Shown piece by piece: positions 55,266 to 63,586 of a DNA stretch of 64,000 nt. Numbering within the stretch: the stretch's first letter is position 1; each line of letters starts with the position of its first letter. Origin of the DNA: RGIG4079 sp045576735. Lineage in GTDB: Bacteria; Bacteroidota; Bacteroidia; Bacteroidales; Muribaculaceae. The notes below the pieces were generated by a model, which saw only the letters and a list, made by a program, of their open reading frames with translations, ran no database searches and was not told the DNA's origin. Both the position numbers and the translations under genes were made by a program. The stretch lies in contig JAZNGZ010000025.1 in assembly GCA_045576735.1 (NCBI GenBank), positions 1 through 64,000 on the forward strand. The letters are read 5' to 3'.

Positions 55266-55516
55266 TTATTGGTTGGCAACCCGACCGCCTTTGCGAAATA
55301 AAATATCTCGGCAATAATCGGTTCGAGGCTCTACGCACCGAAAATTCATCGATAAAGCCCGGTGATAAATTCTCATGCCTACTTTTTGAAAAAGGACGTG
55401 AACTTTACATGGACCTATTTCAACGCGCTAGCGAAACCGGCGACCCCAATCCCAATGCTCGATATGTAGTGGGGCAACAGAATGGTCTCACAACTCTCGA
55501 AATAATTAAAGATTAA
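55199..55516 (+). CDS. two-frame gene, -1 frame part (C-terminal domain)
   Basis: From the slip site this frame encodes 105 residues starting QESDIFITRVLMSQSLQVG and containing RLIIGWQPDRLCEIKYLG, RFEALRTENSSIKPGDKFS and YVVGQQNGLTTLEIIKD. The pattern of alternating hydrophobic residues and the GW/GD turns suggest a small beta domain. If used alone, a start at the ATG of 55172 (MSYAAHT) would precede it, but that ATG overlaps the upstream coding region and gives a polar, unlikely N-terminus. I do not recognise a named family. Confidence 0.6.
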   Translation, partial: QESDIFITRVLMSQSLQVGTRLIIGWQPDRLCEIKYLGNNRFEALRTENSSIKPGDKFSCLLFEKGRELYMDLFQRASETGDPNPNARYVVGQQNGLTTLEIIKD

Positions 55517-55610
55517 AAAGCTACTAAACAATTAAAATCTCACACGAAACCCTAATCTAAAAGATAATTTACAAGTCTCATTAAAACCCTCTATCATCAA
55601 TTACAACATT

Positions 55611-55644
55611 AACGCGCTCGATAGCGATTGCTACCGAGCGCGTT
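55611..55644. terminator. hairpin between convergent genes
   Basis: AACGCGCTCG (55611-55620) pairs with CGAGCGCGTT (55635-55644), with further pairing of TAGC and GCTA inside. It lies 20 bases beyond the GH57 stop. T-runs on either side are poor, so termination strength is uncertain. Confidence 0.6.
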
Positions 55645-55664
55645 GATATGACTATTAATTGAGA

Positions 55665-57125
55665 TTACTTTTTAGCGACTGCTTTTTTCTTAGCAGGTTT
55701 TTTTGCGGCAGGCTTTGCTGCGGCTTTTTTAGTTGCACATTTCTTTGCTGCAGGCTTTTTAGCAGGAGCTGCTTCTTCTTTTTCGGCTTGAGCTAATGCT
55801 TCGCGCAATTTGTGCTCTTCGTTGAAGTGCTCGATGTTTTTACGCATAGAGGTCAACTCTTTATTGAGTGCTTCAATTTCGTGAGCTTGGTTGCGGATAG
55901 TGGTAAGCAATGCGTTCAATTCTTCGTTTTCGATTGAAAGAGGATATTGCTCTTCAACACGCACGATAAAGTCGGCAAGCACATTCATATAGTTTGTGAA
56001 CGCTTGGAATGGAGTTTCATATGGAGAGAAATGGCTATGCACTGCACCATCGCTACCATGACGAGTCGACATGTAGAAGAAGTGGTCGCTTGCTTGTAGG
56101 TAGTTCCAGTCTTGCTTGATGCGGCGGTCGTCGCAAAGGCGCACGCGTTCAGCTACAGAATATAGCTTGTTGAATGCTTCGTTTTGCAATTTGTTACCAA
56201 GCCAAGCCGAAGTGTCGCGAGCTTCGTCGGCCCAAGAGATTGGGTGCATCACGCTCAATTCGCCCACCGACTTGATTTTAGCGATTGCTTCGCTTGGAGT
56301 GAGGAAATCGATACCCGCCTCAGCTGCAAATCGTGGAAGAGCTTCGAGGAATTGGAATATACCTGTTTCGCGACCTTGCATTTCACCAAATGTTTCGAGG
56401 TTCATGAATAGGTTCACGATTTGTTCTTCTTGAGGAGTTTCGGCAATCCAATCGATATATTTTTCGGCAGTCAATGGATATGCGTCCCACTCATAGTTGC
56501 TGAAACGGAATGCAATATCATCGCTGAGTTTAGAGTTTTTCAACAACATTTTGAGTTTTGGAGCCGAAGCTGCTGAATAGACATAGTTAGGCGATTTCCA
56601 ACCAAGAATGTGTTTTGCTCCTTCGGTGATAACACCTTTATAACCCATCGCTGCAATTTGAGGAGCGAGGTCGTCGCAATAAATCAACTCGGTGTTGCGG
56701 AACACTTTTGGCTTAACCCCGAAAAGGTCGTTTAGTTTCTTTTCGTGATCCTTAACTTGTGCCATAAATTCTTCGGGCTCGGTGAGTGACGAAAGTGAGT
56801 GAGCATAAGTTTCGGCAAGGAATTCAACTTTACCTGTATCGGCAAGTTTTTTCAACAAGTCGATAAATTCGGGCACATATTGTTCGCATTGTTCGAGTGC
56901 CACACCTGTGATAGAGATAGCACATTTAAATTTGCCTTTGCCCTCTTGAATCATATTGAGCAATGTTTCGGCTGCAGGCATATAGCTACGATAAGCTATG
57001 CGAGAAATAATATCGTCGTTAGCGAAATCGTCATAATAGTAATGGTCGTTGCCAATGTCGAAGAAACGGTATCTTTTAAGACGGAATGGCTGATGAATCT
57101 GGAAATAAAAACAGATTGCTTTCAT
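55665..57125 (-). CDS. GH57 family alpha-amylase/glucanotransferase with Lys/Ala-rich tail
   Basis: 486 residues without a signal peptide. It begins AICFYFQIHQPFRLKRYRFF; GH57 blocks include the likely nucleophile Glu in RNTELIYCDDLAP and the Asp in SNYEWDAYPLTAEKYIDW. A coiled-coil stretch (about 390-440) precedes a tail of about 40 residues made mostly of Lys, Ala and Pro (KKPAAKKCATKKAAAK), like histone H1-type tails. In Bacteroidetes this gene sits with the glycogen genes, as here: it is the last of a three-gene operon, 36 bases after the glycosyltransferase. Confidence 0.9.
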   Translation of the reverse strand: MKAICFYFQIHQPFRLKRYRFFDIGNDHYYYDDFANDDIISRIAYRSYMPAAETLLNMIQEGKGKFKCAISITGVALEQCEQYVPEFIDLLKKLADTGKVEFLAETYAHSLSSLTEPEEFMAQVKDHEKKLNDLFGVKPKVFRNTELIYCDDLAPQIAAMGYKGVITEGAKHILGWKSPNYVYSAASAPKLKMLLKNSKLSDDIAFRFSNYEWDAYPLTAEKYIDWIAETPQEEQIVNLFMNLETFGEMQGRETGIFQFLEALPRFAAEAGIDFLTPSEAIAKIKSVGELSVMHPISWADEARDTSAWLGNKLQNEAFNKLYSVAERVRLCDDRRIKQDWNYLQASDHFFYMSTRHGSDGAVHSHFSPYETPFQAFTNYMNVLADFIVRVEEQYPLSIENEELNALLTTIRNQAHEIEALNKELTSMRKNIEHFNEEHKLREALAQAEKEEAAPAKKPAAKKCATKKAAAKPAAKKPAKKKAVAKK

Positions 57126-57161
57126 AATCTATATTGTTTTTTGTATTTTACTTTGAATTGA

Positions 57162-58430
57162 TTAAAAATTATAATAGCTAAGCACTTTGCGATAAATATC
57201 GATAACCTTTGCACCGGCTTTGTCCCAAGTGATTTGGTTCACTTCATAAAGTCCGTCTTCGCGGAGTTGTTCATACATCGCCGGATAGGTCACGATTGAG
57301 TTAATCGCATCGGCCATTGCGTCAATATCCCAATAGTCGGTTTTTATTACGTTATTAAGGATTTCGGCACAGCCCGATTGTTTTGAAATGATTGAAGGCA
57401 CACCCATCTGCATCGCTTCGAGAGGCGAGATGCCGAATGGTTCCGACACCGAAGGCATGATATACACATCCGATGCCTTTAGCATTTCATATACTTGCTT
57501 ACCCTTTTGGAAGCCGGGGAAGTGGAAACGATCAGAGATTCCACGCTCGGCAGCAAGAGCAATCATTTTATCCATCATATCACCACTACCTGCCATCACA
57601 AAACGCACATTGTGATTATTCTTCAACACCTTGGCTGCTGCTTCCACGAAATATTCGGGACCTTTTTGCATTGTGATGCGTCCAAGGAATGTAACCACTT
57701 TTTCTTTGGGTTTATTGGCTGTTACAGCGAGCAACTCAGGGCTCAATGGCTCAACGGCATTATGCACTGTCGTAACCTTAGCAGGGTCGATACCATATTT
57801 CTCAATCACGGTGCGACGAGTGAGGTCGCTCACGGTGATAATATGGTCGGCGTGATGCATACCGTCAAGCTCTATTCCAAACACTGTGGGGTTTACATTG
57901 CCACGTGAGCGGTCAAAGTCGGTAGCATGCACGTGAATCACCAATGGTTTGCCTGTCACTTGCTTTGCGTGAATGCCGGCAGGATAAGTGAGCCAGTCGT
58001 GAGAGTGAATGATGTCAAACTCTTCGGCGCGAGCAATCACCCCTGCCATTGTGGAGTAATTATTAATCTCTTCGAGTAGGTTCTCGGGATAACGGCCCGA
58101 AAATTCAATACAGCCCAAGTCGTTGGTGCGCATGTAATTAAAGTCGGCATAAATATTGTCGCGCAGACGGAAGTAATAATCAGGATCCATCAAGTGACCT
58201 ATGCGTCCTTCAACATATTCACGATTTACATCGCGCCATGCAACAGGCACTTGTGAAGCACCGACGATGCGAGCAAACGAACGTTCTTCGTCGCCATGAG
58301 GCTTGGGTATTACAAATGTTATATCCATGTCGCCACACTCCCACATACCCTTAGTGAGACCATAGCTGGCAGTTCCGAGTCCGCCTAAGATGTGAGGTGG
58401 AAATTCCCACCCAAACATTAATGCTTTCAT
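57162..58430 (-). CDS. GT4 glycosyltransferase, glycogen-synthase-like
   Basis: 422 residues. MFGWEFPPHILGGLGTASYGL at the start is the acceptor-side Gly loop of GT4/GT5 enzymes. IIHSHDWLTYPA, VTFLGRITMQKGPEYF, FHFPGFQKG and PSVSEPFGISPLEAM (with the E7E-type glutamates) complete the fold. The position between GH57 and debranching-enzyme genes argues for alpha-glucan synthesis from a nucleotide sugar. No signal peptide, so cytoplasmic. Confidence 0.88.
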   Translation of the reverse strand: MKALMFGWEFPPHILGGLGTASYGLTKGMWECGDMDITFVIPKPHGDEERSFARIVGASQVPVAWRDVNREYVEGRIGHLMDPDYYFRLRDNIYADFNYMRTNDLGCIEFSGRYPENLLEEINNYSTMAGVIARAEEFDIIHSHDWLTYPAGIHAKQVTGKPLVIHVHATDFDRSRGNVNPTVFGIELDGMHHADHIITVSDLTRRTVIEKYGIDPAKVTTVHNAVEPLSPELLAVTANKPKEKVVTFLGRITMQKGPEYFVEAAAKVLKNNHNVRFVMAGSGDMMDKMIALAAERGISDRFHFPGFQKGKQVYEMLKASDVYIMPSVSEPFGISPLEAMQMGVPSIISKQSGCAEILNNVIKTDYWDIDAMADAINSIVTYPAMYEQLREDGLYEVNQITWDKAGAKVIDIYRKVLSYYNF

Positions 58431-58457
58431 AATCTTTTACCGGTATATGATGAGTGA

Positions 58458-60401
58458 TTAAACAGTTAATTTTTTAAGTGTGCGCAATGTGCGGAGCACC
58501 TCTGCCACGTTTGTTGCGTGAGAAATTGCACCACGGCCTGCAAATGGCGGGTTGCCATCGTAGAGTTGCGAGAGTGACCCTATGCAGCCTTGCGACATTT
58601 CATCTTCAAAGCCTATGAGCATGCGGTCGATATATGACACACCGCTCATGCCAAACACGCGCAAGTAAGCATCGGCATAGAAGCCCATCAACCATGGACG
58701 AGCCGGGCCGTTGTGGAGCGAAATTTCGCGGTCCTCGGGCGAACCGAGATAGAATGGACGATAGCCATAGCTGCGTGGTGATAGCGAGCGCAATCCTTTA
58801 GGGGTGAGCAATTCGCGGGTAACCACGTCGAGCACACGTTTGCGTTGACGGCGATCGAGTGGTGAATAGTCAAGACCTATTGCTATTGCCATATTGGGTC
58901 GTACCGACGGGTCGGCATAGGTGCCGGTTACATAGTCGTAGAGGTAGCCGTAATCGTTGAGGAACATATCGATAAATGGTTGAGCCATTTTTTCGGCTTG
59001 TTCCATACACTTTTCGTGGAATTCTTTGCGCTCCTCATCGTTTTCGCTCAGCATAGCTGCAAATCGGAGTGCATTATACCACAATGCGTTAAACTCTACA
59101 AGGTAGCCGGTGCGAGGTACAACAGGTTTTCCCCACATCATTGAGTTCATCCACGACACCGGAGTAGAGGTGCCAATGGTCGATACCATTGCGTTGTCGT
59201 CGACTTGCAAATTGGGGTGATTGTTTTCGAGGATATAGTTGATGATTTTTTCAACCAATTCCATATACACATCATTAGCAGCGGTGACGCTGATATTCTT
59301 GGCATATTGTTGAATTGCCCATACTGCCCATAGTGGAATATCGGGGAGGTCGATGCCATGAATGCGATTGCTCAATTCTCCTGTTTCCATAAATTTCACC
59401 AACTCGGCACTTGCTGTTGCCATGATTGACTCGAAGTCATCTTTATGGTCAATTGCCAATGTGGTGCCGGGGAGCGACATAAATGTGTTGCGCGCCAACA
59501 CCGTGCCCCAAGGATAGCCCGAGAGGATAAAATCACCGTCGTTATCTTTGAGATAGAATTGCTTAGCAGCATTTTTCAAACAGTTGAAGAAACTTGAACG
59601 GCATGTGCGCGATGCAATCTCTTTTTCGTACATCTTGTTGAGCGAACGAGGTGAAACCTCTTTGATGCCTGCCGAGAAGATGATTGATTCACCTTTCTTG
59701 ATGGGCACTTCAAAATATCCTGGAACCCAAAGGTCCTCGGTGTAAGGCACTCCGCGCTCAAGGTCTTTCACATATTCAATGCCATTGTACCAATGTGGAT
59801 CGTTCACCCATTTGGGTTTATGGCTGAATTGCATGTAGAGTGTGGGATATCCATTGTAGAGACAACTTGCCACACCATTTTGTACCTCTTCACACACTGT
59901 GTTGAGACTTGAATTGGCCATACACAATTCGTTTGATTCACGGAATGCCAAGAACGGACGGAATTGCAATGTTGTGGGCGAGTGCGCCTCAACCAATGTG
60001 TAACGAATCAAGATGCGATTTTCGTGAGAAATGAAAATTTTCTCTTTAGTGAGAATTACACCACCCACGCGATAAGTGGTGCGAGGCACACTTTCGCAGT
60101 CAAACTCACGAATGTATTTGTGCCCATTGGGGCTATATACCCCTCCTTGATAACGATGTAAACCCAGATTAAACGGAGCTCCATGCTGTATCACAGTCTC
60201 ATCGAGCGACGACAACAATACATGAGGTTTGTTTCCCATTTCTGCAATGGGAATAACCAACAATCCGTGTTGTTTACGGGTGTTGCAACCTACAATGCTC
60301 GTACAGTGATATGCACCCGATTGATTGGTGCGAAGCATCTCTTTGGGTAGAGATTGCTCCAAGTTAATCATAAGATTTTTATCAAACTTAAGATAACTCA
60401 T
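58458..60401 (-). CDS. glycogen debranching enzyme (amylo-alpha-1,6-glucosidase, GH133-like)
   Basis: 647 residues. The N-terminal sandwich domain runs to about 270 (GAYHCTSIVGCNTRKQHGLL, LSSLDETVIQHG) and the C-terminal (alpha/alpha)6 barrel contains GYPWGTVLARNTFMSLPG, GIDLPDIPLWAVWAIQQ and NALWYNALRFAAML. It removes alpha-1,6 branch stubs of glycogen. It is the first gene of the operon with the GT4 and GH57 genes. No signal peptide. Confidence 0.92.
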   Translation of the reverse strand: MSYLKFDKNLMINLEQSLPKEMLRTNQSGAYHCTSIVGCNTRKQHGLLVIPIAEMGNKPHVLLSSLDETVIQHGAPFNLGLHRYQGGVYSPNGHKYIREFDCESVPRTTYRVGGVILTKEKIFISHENRILIRYTLVEAHSPTTLQFRPFLAFRESNELCMANSSLNTVCEEVQNGVASCLYNGYPTLYMQFSHKPKWVNDPHWYNGIEYVKDLERGVPYTEDLWVPGYFEVPIKKGESIIFSAGIKEVSPRSLNKMYEKEIASRTCRSSFFNCLKNAAKQFYLKDNDGDFILSGYPWGTVLARNTFMSLPGTTLAIDHKDDFESIMATASAELVKFMETGELSNRIHGIDLPDIPLWAVWAIQQYAKNISVTAANDVYMELVEKIINYILENNHPNLQVDDNAMVSTIGTSTPVSWMNSMMWGKPVVPRTGYLVEFNALWYNALRFAAMLSENDEERKEFHEKCMEQAEKMAQPFIDMFLNDYGYLYDYVTGTYADPSVRPNMAIAIGLDYSPLDRRQRKRVLDVVTRELLTPKGLRSLSPRSYGYRPFYLGSPEDREISLHNGPARPWLMGFYADAYLRVFGMSGVSYIDRMLIGFEDEMSQGCIGSLSQLYDGNPPFAGRGAISHATNVAEVLRTLRTLKKLTV

Positions 60402-60687
60402 TACTAGTATTTTATTGTTAGATGTTTAGTGTTTTGGTATTAATCTCACGAATTTCGTGATTTTTTTCTTATTAAGCAAATATTTATCCAATAATTTGTC
60501 GTTTTAGTCATTTTTTAGGCTATTTTAGTGCAAATCAAGGGGTATTTCATGTTTTTAGTGGCTATGTGGACATCTTTTTTACCACCAAAATCAGAAAACT
60601 GCGCAAAATGATTGCGTAGTTTTTCTAAGGTAATTTTTCTGAGATAATAATATATATATATATTAATGTGTCACCTGAACTTTGCCC
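60402..60687. other. gene-free region with two plus-strand hairpins and an (AT)7 tract
   Basis: No credible gene. Hairpin TCACG/CGTGA at 60446-60460 is followed by seven T; hairpin ACTGCGCAA/TTGCGTAGT at 60598-60620 is followed by TTTTCT. Both look like plus-strand terminators although no plus-strand gene precedes them. An (AT)7 run lies at 60650-60663. Confidence 0.5.
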
Positions 60688-60830
60688 AATATATTCGGCA
60701 ATAATCGCCACAGCATCTTCCATTTTTAATAAAGAGGTGTTGAACGTGAAATTATAGCCGGTAGCATTGCTTCACAGCTTGTCGATATAAAGAATTTTAT
60801 GCCACATTTTCAACGTAATTCTCAATATTA
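60688..60830 (-). pseudogene. decayed C-terminal fragment of a cytidylate-kinase-like gene
   Basis: On the minus strand this stretch reads SNATGYNFTFNTSLLKMEDAV then AIIAEYI, matching the C-terminus of the intact gene at 61774 (SYDLTLNTSLLKMEDAV, AIIAEYI). Bases 60691-60741 agree with 61804-61854 at 48 of 51 positions. A TGA stands where the intact protein has Trp (DKRW versus DKL-stop). Upstream the similarity fades by about 60830, and the rest of the gene is absent. It is therefore a remnant of a second copy. Confidence 0.75.
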
Positions 60831-60891
60831 AAGGAAGATGAGTCAACGCTAAGACTTTTTTGATTTTAACTATTTTTTCACATCTATTTGG

Positions 60892-60899
60892 TAATTTTG
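60892..60899 (+). promoter_or_regulatory. -7 promoter box
   Basis: TAATTTTG at 60892-60899 lies 91 bases before the start of the small secreted protein. The (AT)11 tract falls inside the predicted leader. Confidence 0.45.
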
Positions 60900-60914
60900 C
60901 GTTAAAAGACTTGC

Positions 60915-60936
60915 ATATATATATATATATATATAT
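60915..60936. repeat. (AT)11 microsatellite in a 5' leader
   Basis: Eleven AT units at 60915-60936, 15 bases downstream of the -7 box and 54 bases before the start codon at 60991. It is self-complementary. Confidence 0.9.
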
Positions 60937-60990
60937 TCGCGCCATGAACAAATTTAAATTTATAGTTAATTACTAATTAAATTCATTATT

Positions 60991-61695
60991 ATGAAAAAAA
61001 TTATTTCACTAGTCTTATTTTTGACAATCTCAATTGCAGCTCTTCAAGCTCAGATTTTAACTCCTTCAACCTATTCTTATACTCAAAAAGTTTATGGGGA
61101 AGAAAAACTTGATGAAATAACTTCGGTTTTCATATTTACCGGAGGGTCTGAAGTAATATGGTGTTTGGAAACTCATGATAATTTTGTTTATCCAATTGGA
61201 TTTGGAACATATAATAAAACTAAAGCTACAATAACATTCAGTGCTACTCACTCTCTCAATAAGAAACTTGCTATATATGATGGTGACAATTCTATTGTTT
61301 TCAAAGTGAAAAATACTAAAGGAAATATTCAATTATCTACTAACAACGATAATGGAACTTTAAATGCTATTTTAGGCGATGCTTCAAATGGAATCACTCT
61401 AACAAAAGAAAAATTCAATTTGAAACCAAGCAAAGAGTTAGTTGGCAAAGGTTATAGATATGACAGAAACGATGGTAGAAGAATTACATTATACTTCAGC
61501 TCTGAGAATGAAGTCGTTATTGATGGCGTGACTCGTGGCTATGTTTGCGTTGGCAATACAGTGGGTATAATCACAGGTGATAATCCACTTTCAGAAGCTA
61601 ATGTATGTAAAATAATAGGTGACACCTTAGAAATGCATAGAAGTGGGGTTGAAAAGAAAGAATATCCTACATTCACTCTAAAGCTTCAAGAATAA
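60991..61695 (+). CDS. small secreted protein of unknown function
   Basis: 234 residues. The signal peptide ends about ALQAQILTP (residue 20). The mature protein is beta-rich with many Thr, Asn, Ser and Lys; segments include FTGGSEVIWCLETHDNF and a second half VGKGYRYDRNDGRRITLYF that seems to repeat the fold of the first half (a predicted strand, then SSENEVVIDGVTRGYV). No known domain is recognised. It is A/T-rich and stands alone, with its own promoter and terminator, beside the decayed kinase fragment. Confidence 0.72.
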   Translation: MKKIISLVLFLTISIAALQAQILTPSTYSYTQKVYGEEKLDEITSVFIFTGGSEVIWCLETHDNFVYPIGFGTYNKTKATITFSATHSLNKKLAIYDGDNSIVFKVKNTKGNIQLSTNNDNGTLNAILGDASNGITLTKEKFNLKPSKELVGKGYRYDRNDGRRITLYFSSENEVVIDGVTRGYVCVGNTVGIITGDNPLSEANVCKIIGDTLEMHRSGVEKKEYPTFTLKLQE

Positions 61696-61724
61696 TAATC
61701 TATTATAACTAATATAACTAAACA

Positions 61725-61768
61725 CAACGCGGTGCATCTGAATCGATACACCGCGTTGTTATTTTTTC
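61725..61768 (+). terminator. terminator between convergent genes
   Basis: CAACGCGGTG (61725-61734) pairs with CACCGCGTTG (61749-61758), followed by TTATTTTTT. Confidence 0.9.
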
Positions 61769-61773
61769 TGATT

Positions 61774-62415
61774 TTATAATGCTATACCAAATCGCCTACG
61801 GATATATTCGGCAATAATCGCCACGGCATCTTCCATTTTCAATAAAGAGGTATTTAGTGTGAGGTCATAGCTGGCAGCATCGCCCCATCGCTTATCGGTG
61901 TAAAAATTGTAATAGTTGGCACGCAATTTATTTGTTTTATGTGCAATGGTGCGAGCTTGTTCGGGAGTGGGCTTATCGCCGCGACGCATTATGCGTTTGA
62001 TGCAGTCTTCCTCCGATGAATGAACAAAAATTTTAACGCATCGTGGGTGATCGCGCAACACATAGTCGGCACTACGCCCTACTATTACACACGATTTTTC
62101 ATTGGCAATGCTACGAATAAATTCACTTTGTGCATTATACGCTCCGTCGTTTGCCAATGTCGACGAACATGAATAGCACGATGCCGGGTTATAGCCTGTG
62201 CCAAAGGCAAACATACCACTCAAAAACGATGGCGCTCGTTCATCGCTTCGCTCAATAAATTCAGTGCAAAGCCCGGCTTGCTTAGCGGCTTCATGTAACA
62301 ACTCTTTGTCGTAATATTCCAACCCAAATGTTGACGCGAGCAATTTGCCCAACTCACGGCCTCCGCTACCAAACTGACGGCCTATTGTAATCACCACATT
62401 TTTATTCTTGTTCAT
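61774..62415 (-). CDS. cytidylate kinase-like family protein
   Basis: 213 residues. The N-terminal P-loop region is TIGRQFGSGGRELGKLLA, followed by YYDKELLHEAAKQ, CVIVGRSADYVL and a LID-type KRIMRRGDKPT. This is the Cytidylate_kin2 family, often annotated only as cytidylate kinase-like; the P-loop GSGGRELG differs from canonical CMP kinase. The physiological substrate is uncertain. A fragment of a second copy lies 1.1 kb away at 60688. Confidence 0.88.
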   Translation of the reverse strand: MNKNKNVVITIGRQFGSGGRELGKLLASTFGLEYYDKELLHEAAKQAGLCTEFIERSDERAPSFLSGMFAFGTGYNPASCYSCSSTLANDGAYNAQSEFIRSIANEKSCVIVGRSADYVLRDHPRCVKIFVHSSEEDCIKRIMRRGDKPTPEQARTIAHKTNKLRANYYNFYTDKRWGDAASYDLTLNTSLLKMEDAVAIIAEYIRRRFGIAL

Positions 62416-62479
62416 AATCTAAAAATTTAAGGTATGTCAAAGTTAGCATTTTTCAGAAATATCTCAAACTATTTAAACT

Positions 62480-62520
62480 AAAAACATTGAGTGGCCGCAC
62501 CTTGTTGATGCGACCACTCA
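62480..62520 (-). terminator. terminator of the secreted paralogue
   Basis: TGAGTGGCCGCA (62488-62499) pairs with TGCGACCACTCA (62509-62520) with one mismatch. On the minus strand a short T-run follows. Confidence 0.75.
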
Positions 62521-62540
62521 ATTATATGTAATGTTATAAA

Positions 62541-63290
62541 TTATTCGAAATATGTAATGTTACGAGTTGTAATCCATGAGTCACCATTTCCATCATTAAT
62601 TTGACATTTAGTCCAATTGCCGTGACTATCAAATTCTAGATATTTGTATGTTTCTACTTTTTTTGATGTTTTGTATTGAGTCTCAGATTTGATAATATTT
62701 CCTTTTTTATCATACTTAAACGATGTTGTCTCCCACCAACCTGTTCCATGGCAAAGAAATTTGTCTGAAATTTTAGTCCATATATATGTTCCACCGGGAA
62801 TGACACTTTCAATAGCTACAACTTTATTATCTTTCCACTCATATTCTGTTCCGGTAAATTGCGCCATAACACTGAACTCCTCAATGTCCGATTCATGTAA
62901 TATTCGAGAAACTTTCTCTTTAGGGATAAGAGTAGCACCATTCCATGTGAAGTCATTCTCATTAATTGTTTCACCTTCTTTAAATTTTGTTAAGTCAGCA
63001 TCTATACTTTCTATTTCGGCTTCAAATATCTTCACAATTCGCCCCATATCATCGCGAGAAATAAAACTATTTTCATCAACCGAAATGCGTCCATTCATTT
63101 CAAAATTTATAACACTAATCGTGTCATGTTCTTCGTTAAATTCAACACATTCTTTTACATGACCTTTTAGGTTGTGCAATTCTGCGTCATTATAAACTCG
63201 CTCAACTTCTTGAGCATTTCCCATTATCGAACTTCCTACAATTGTAGATACGATAAAAATACTTCGTGCAATGTTGTTAAATACTATCAT
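62541..63290 (-). CDS. secreted protein with YD-like motifs, paralogue of the gene at 25577
   Basis: 249 residues with a signal peptide ending about GNAQEVERV. Shares YNDAELHNLKGHVKECV and the ending YLEFDSHGNW and ITTRNITYFE with the 214-residue protein at 25577. It has an extra central segment (about 80-150) and lacks that protein's CYCCW-like cysteines. YDKKGNI is a YD-type motif. Function unknown. Both genes are single units with similar noncoding surroundings, so they are probably diverged copies of one family. Confidence 0.72.
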   Translation of the reverse strand: MIVFNNIARSIFIVSTIVGSSIMGNAQEVERVYNDAELHNLKGHVKECVEFNEEHDTISVINFEMNGRISVDENSFISRDDMGRIVKIFEAEIESIDADLTKFKEGETINENDFTWNGATLIPKEKVSRILHESDIEEFSVMAQFTGTEYEWKDNKVVAIESVIPGGTYIWTKISDKFLCHGTGWWETTSFKYDKKGNIIKSETQYKTSKKVETYKYLEFDSHGNWTKCQINDGNGDSWITTRNITYFE

Positions 63291-63560
63291 TTTATAAAAA
63301 ATTTTAGTTTGTTATTAATTTGTTTTTTTGATTACACCACAAAGTAAAGCTAATCTGCCTATTGAGGCATCTCAAAAAACAAGAAAAATGTCGAATCATC
63401 CTCGTTTTATGACCAATCGCCATGTTTTTTTGATGCTTCTTTTTTTACTTATAGAATCGCTCACATCGACTATACACTACTTCAAATATCTTTTACATTC
63501 AATTACTTTTATTAATATGCAACGCTATAGTTTTTTCAATATATAATCAAATTTTATTAC

Positions 63561-63568
63561 TACTTTTG
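63561..63568 (+). promoter_or_regulatory. -7 promoter box for the permease gene
   Basis: TACTTTTG at 63561-63568 lies 18 bases before the ATG at 63587. The 296-base gap 63291-63586 shows no gene. Confidence 0.5.
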
Positions 63569-63586
63569 CATAACAAATTTTATAAA

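Noticed and set aside
57388..57908. Plus-strand frames within the GT4 gene
   Set aside because: Shadow frames of a well-supported minus-strand gene.
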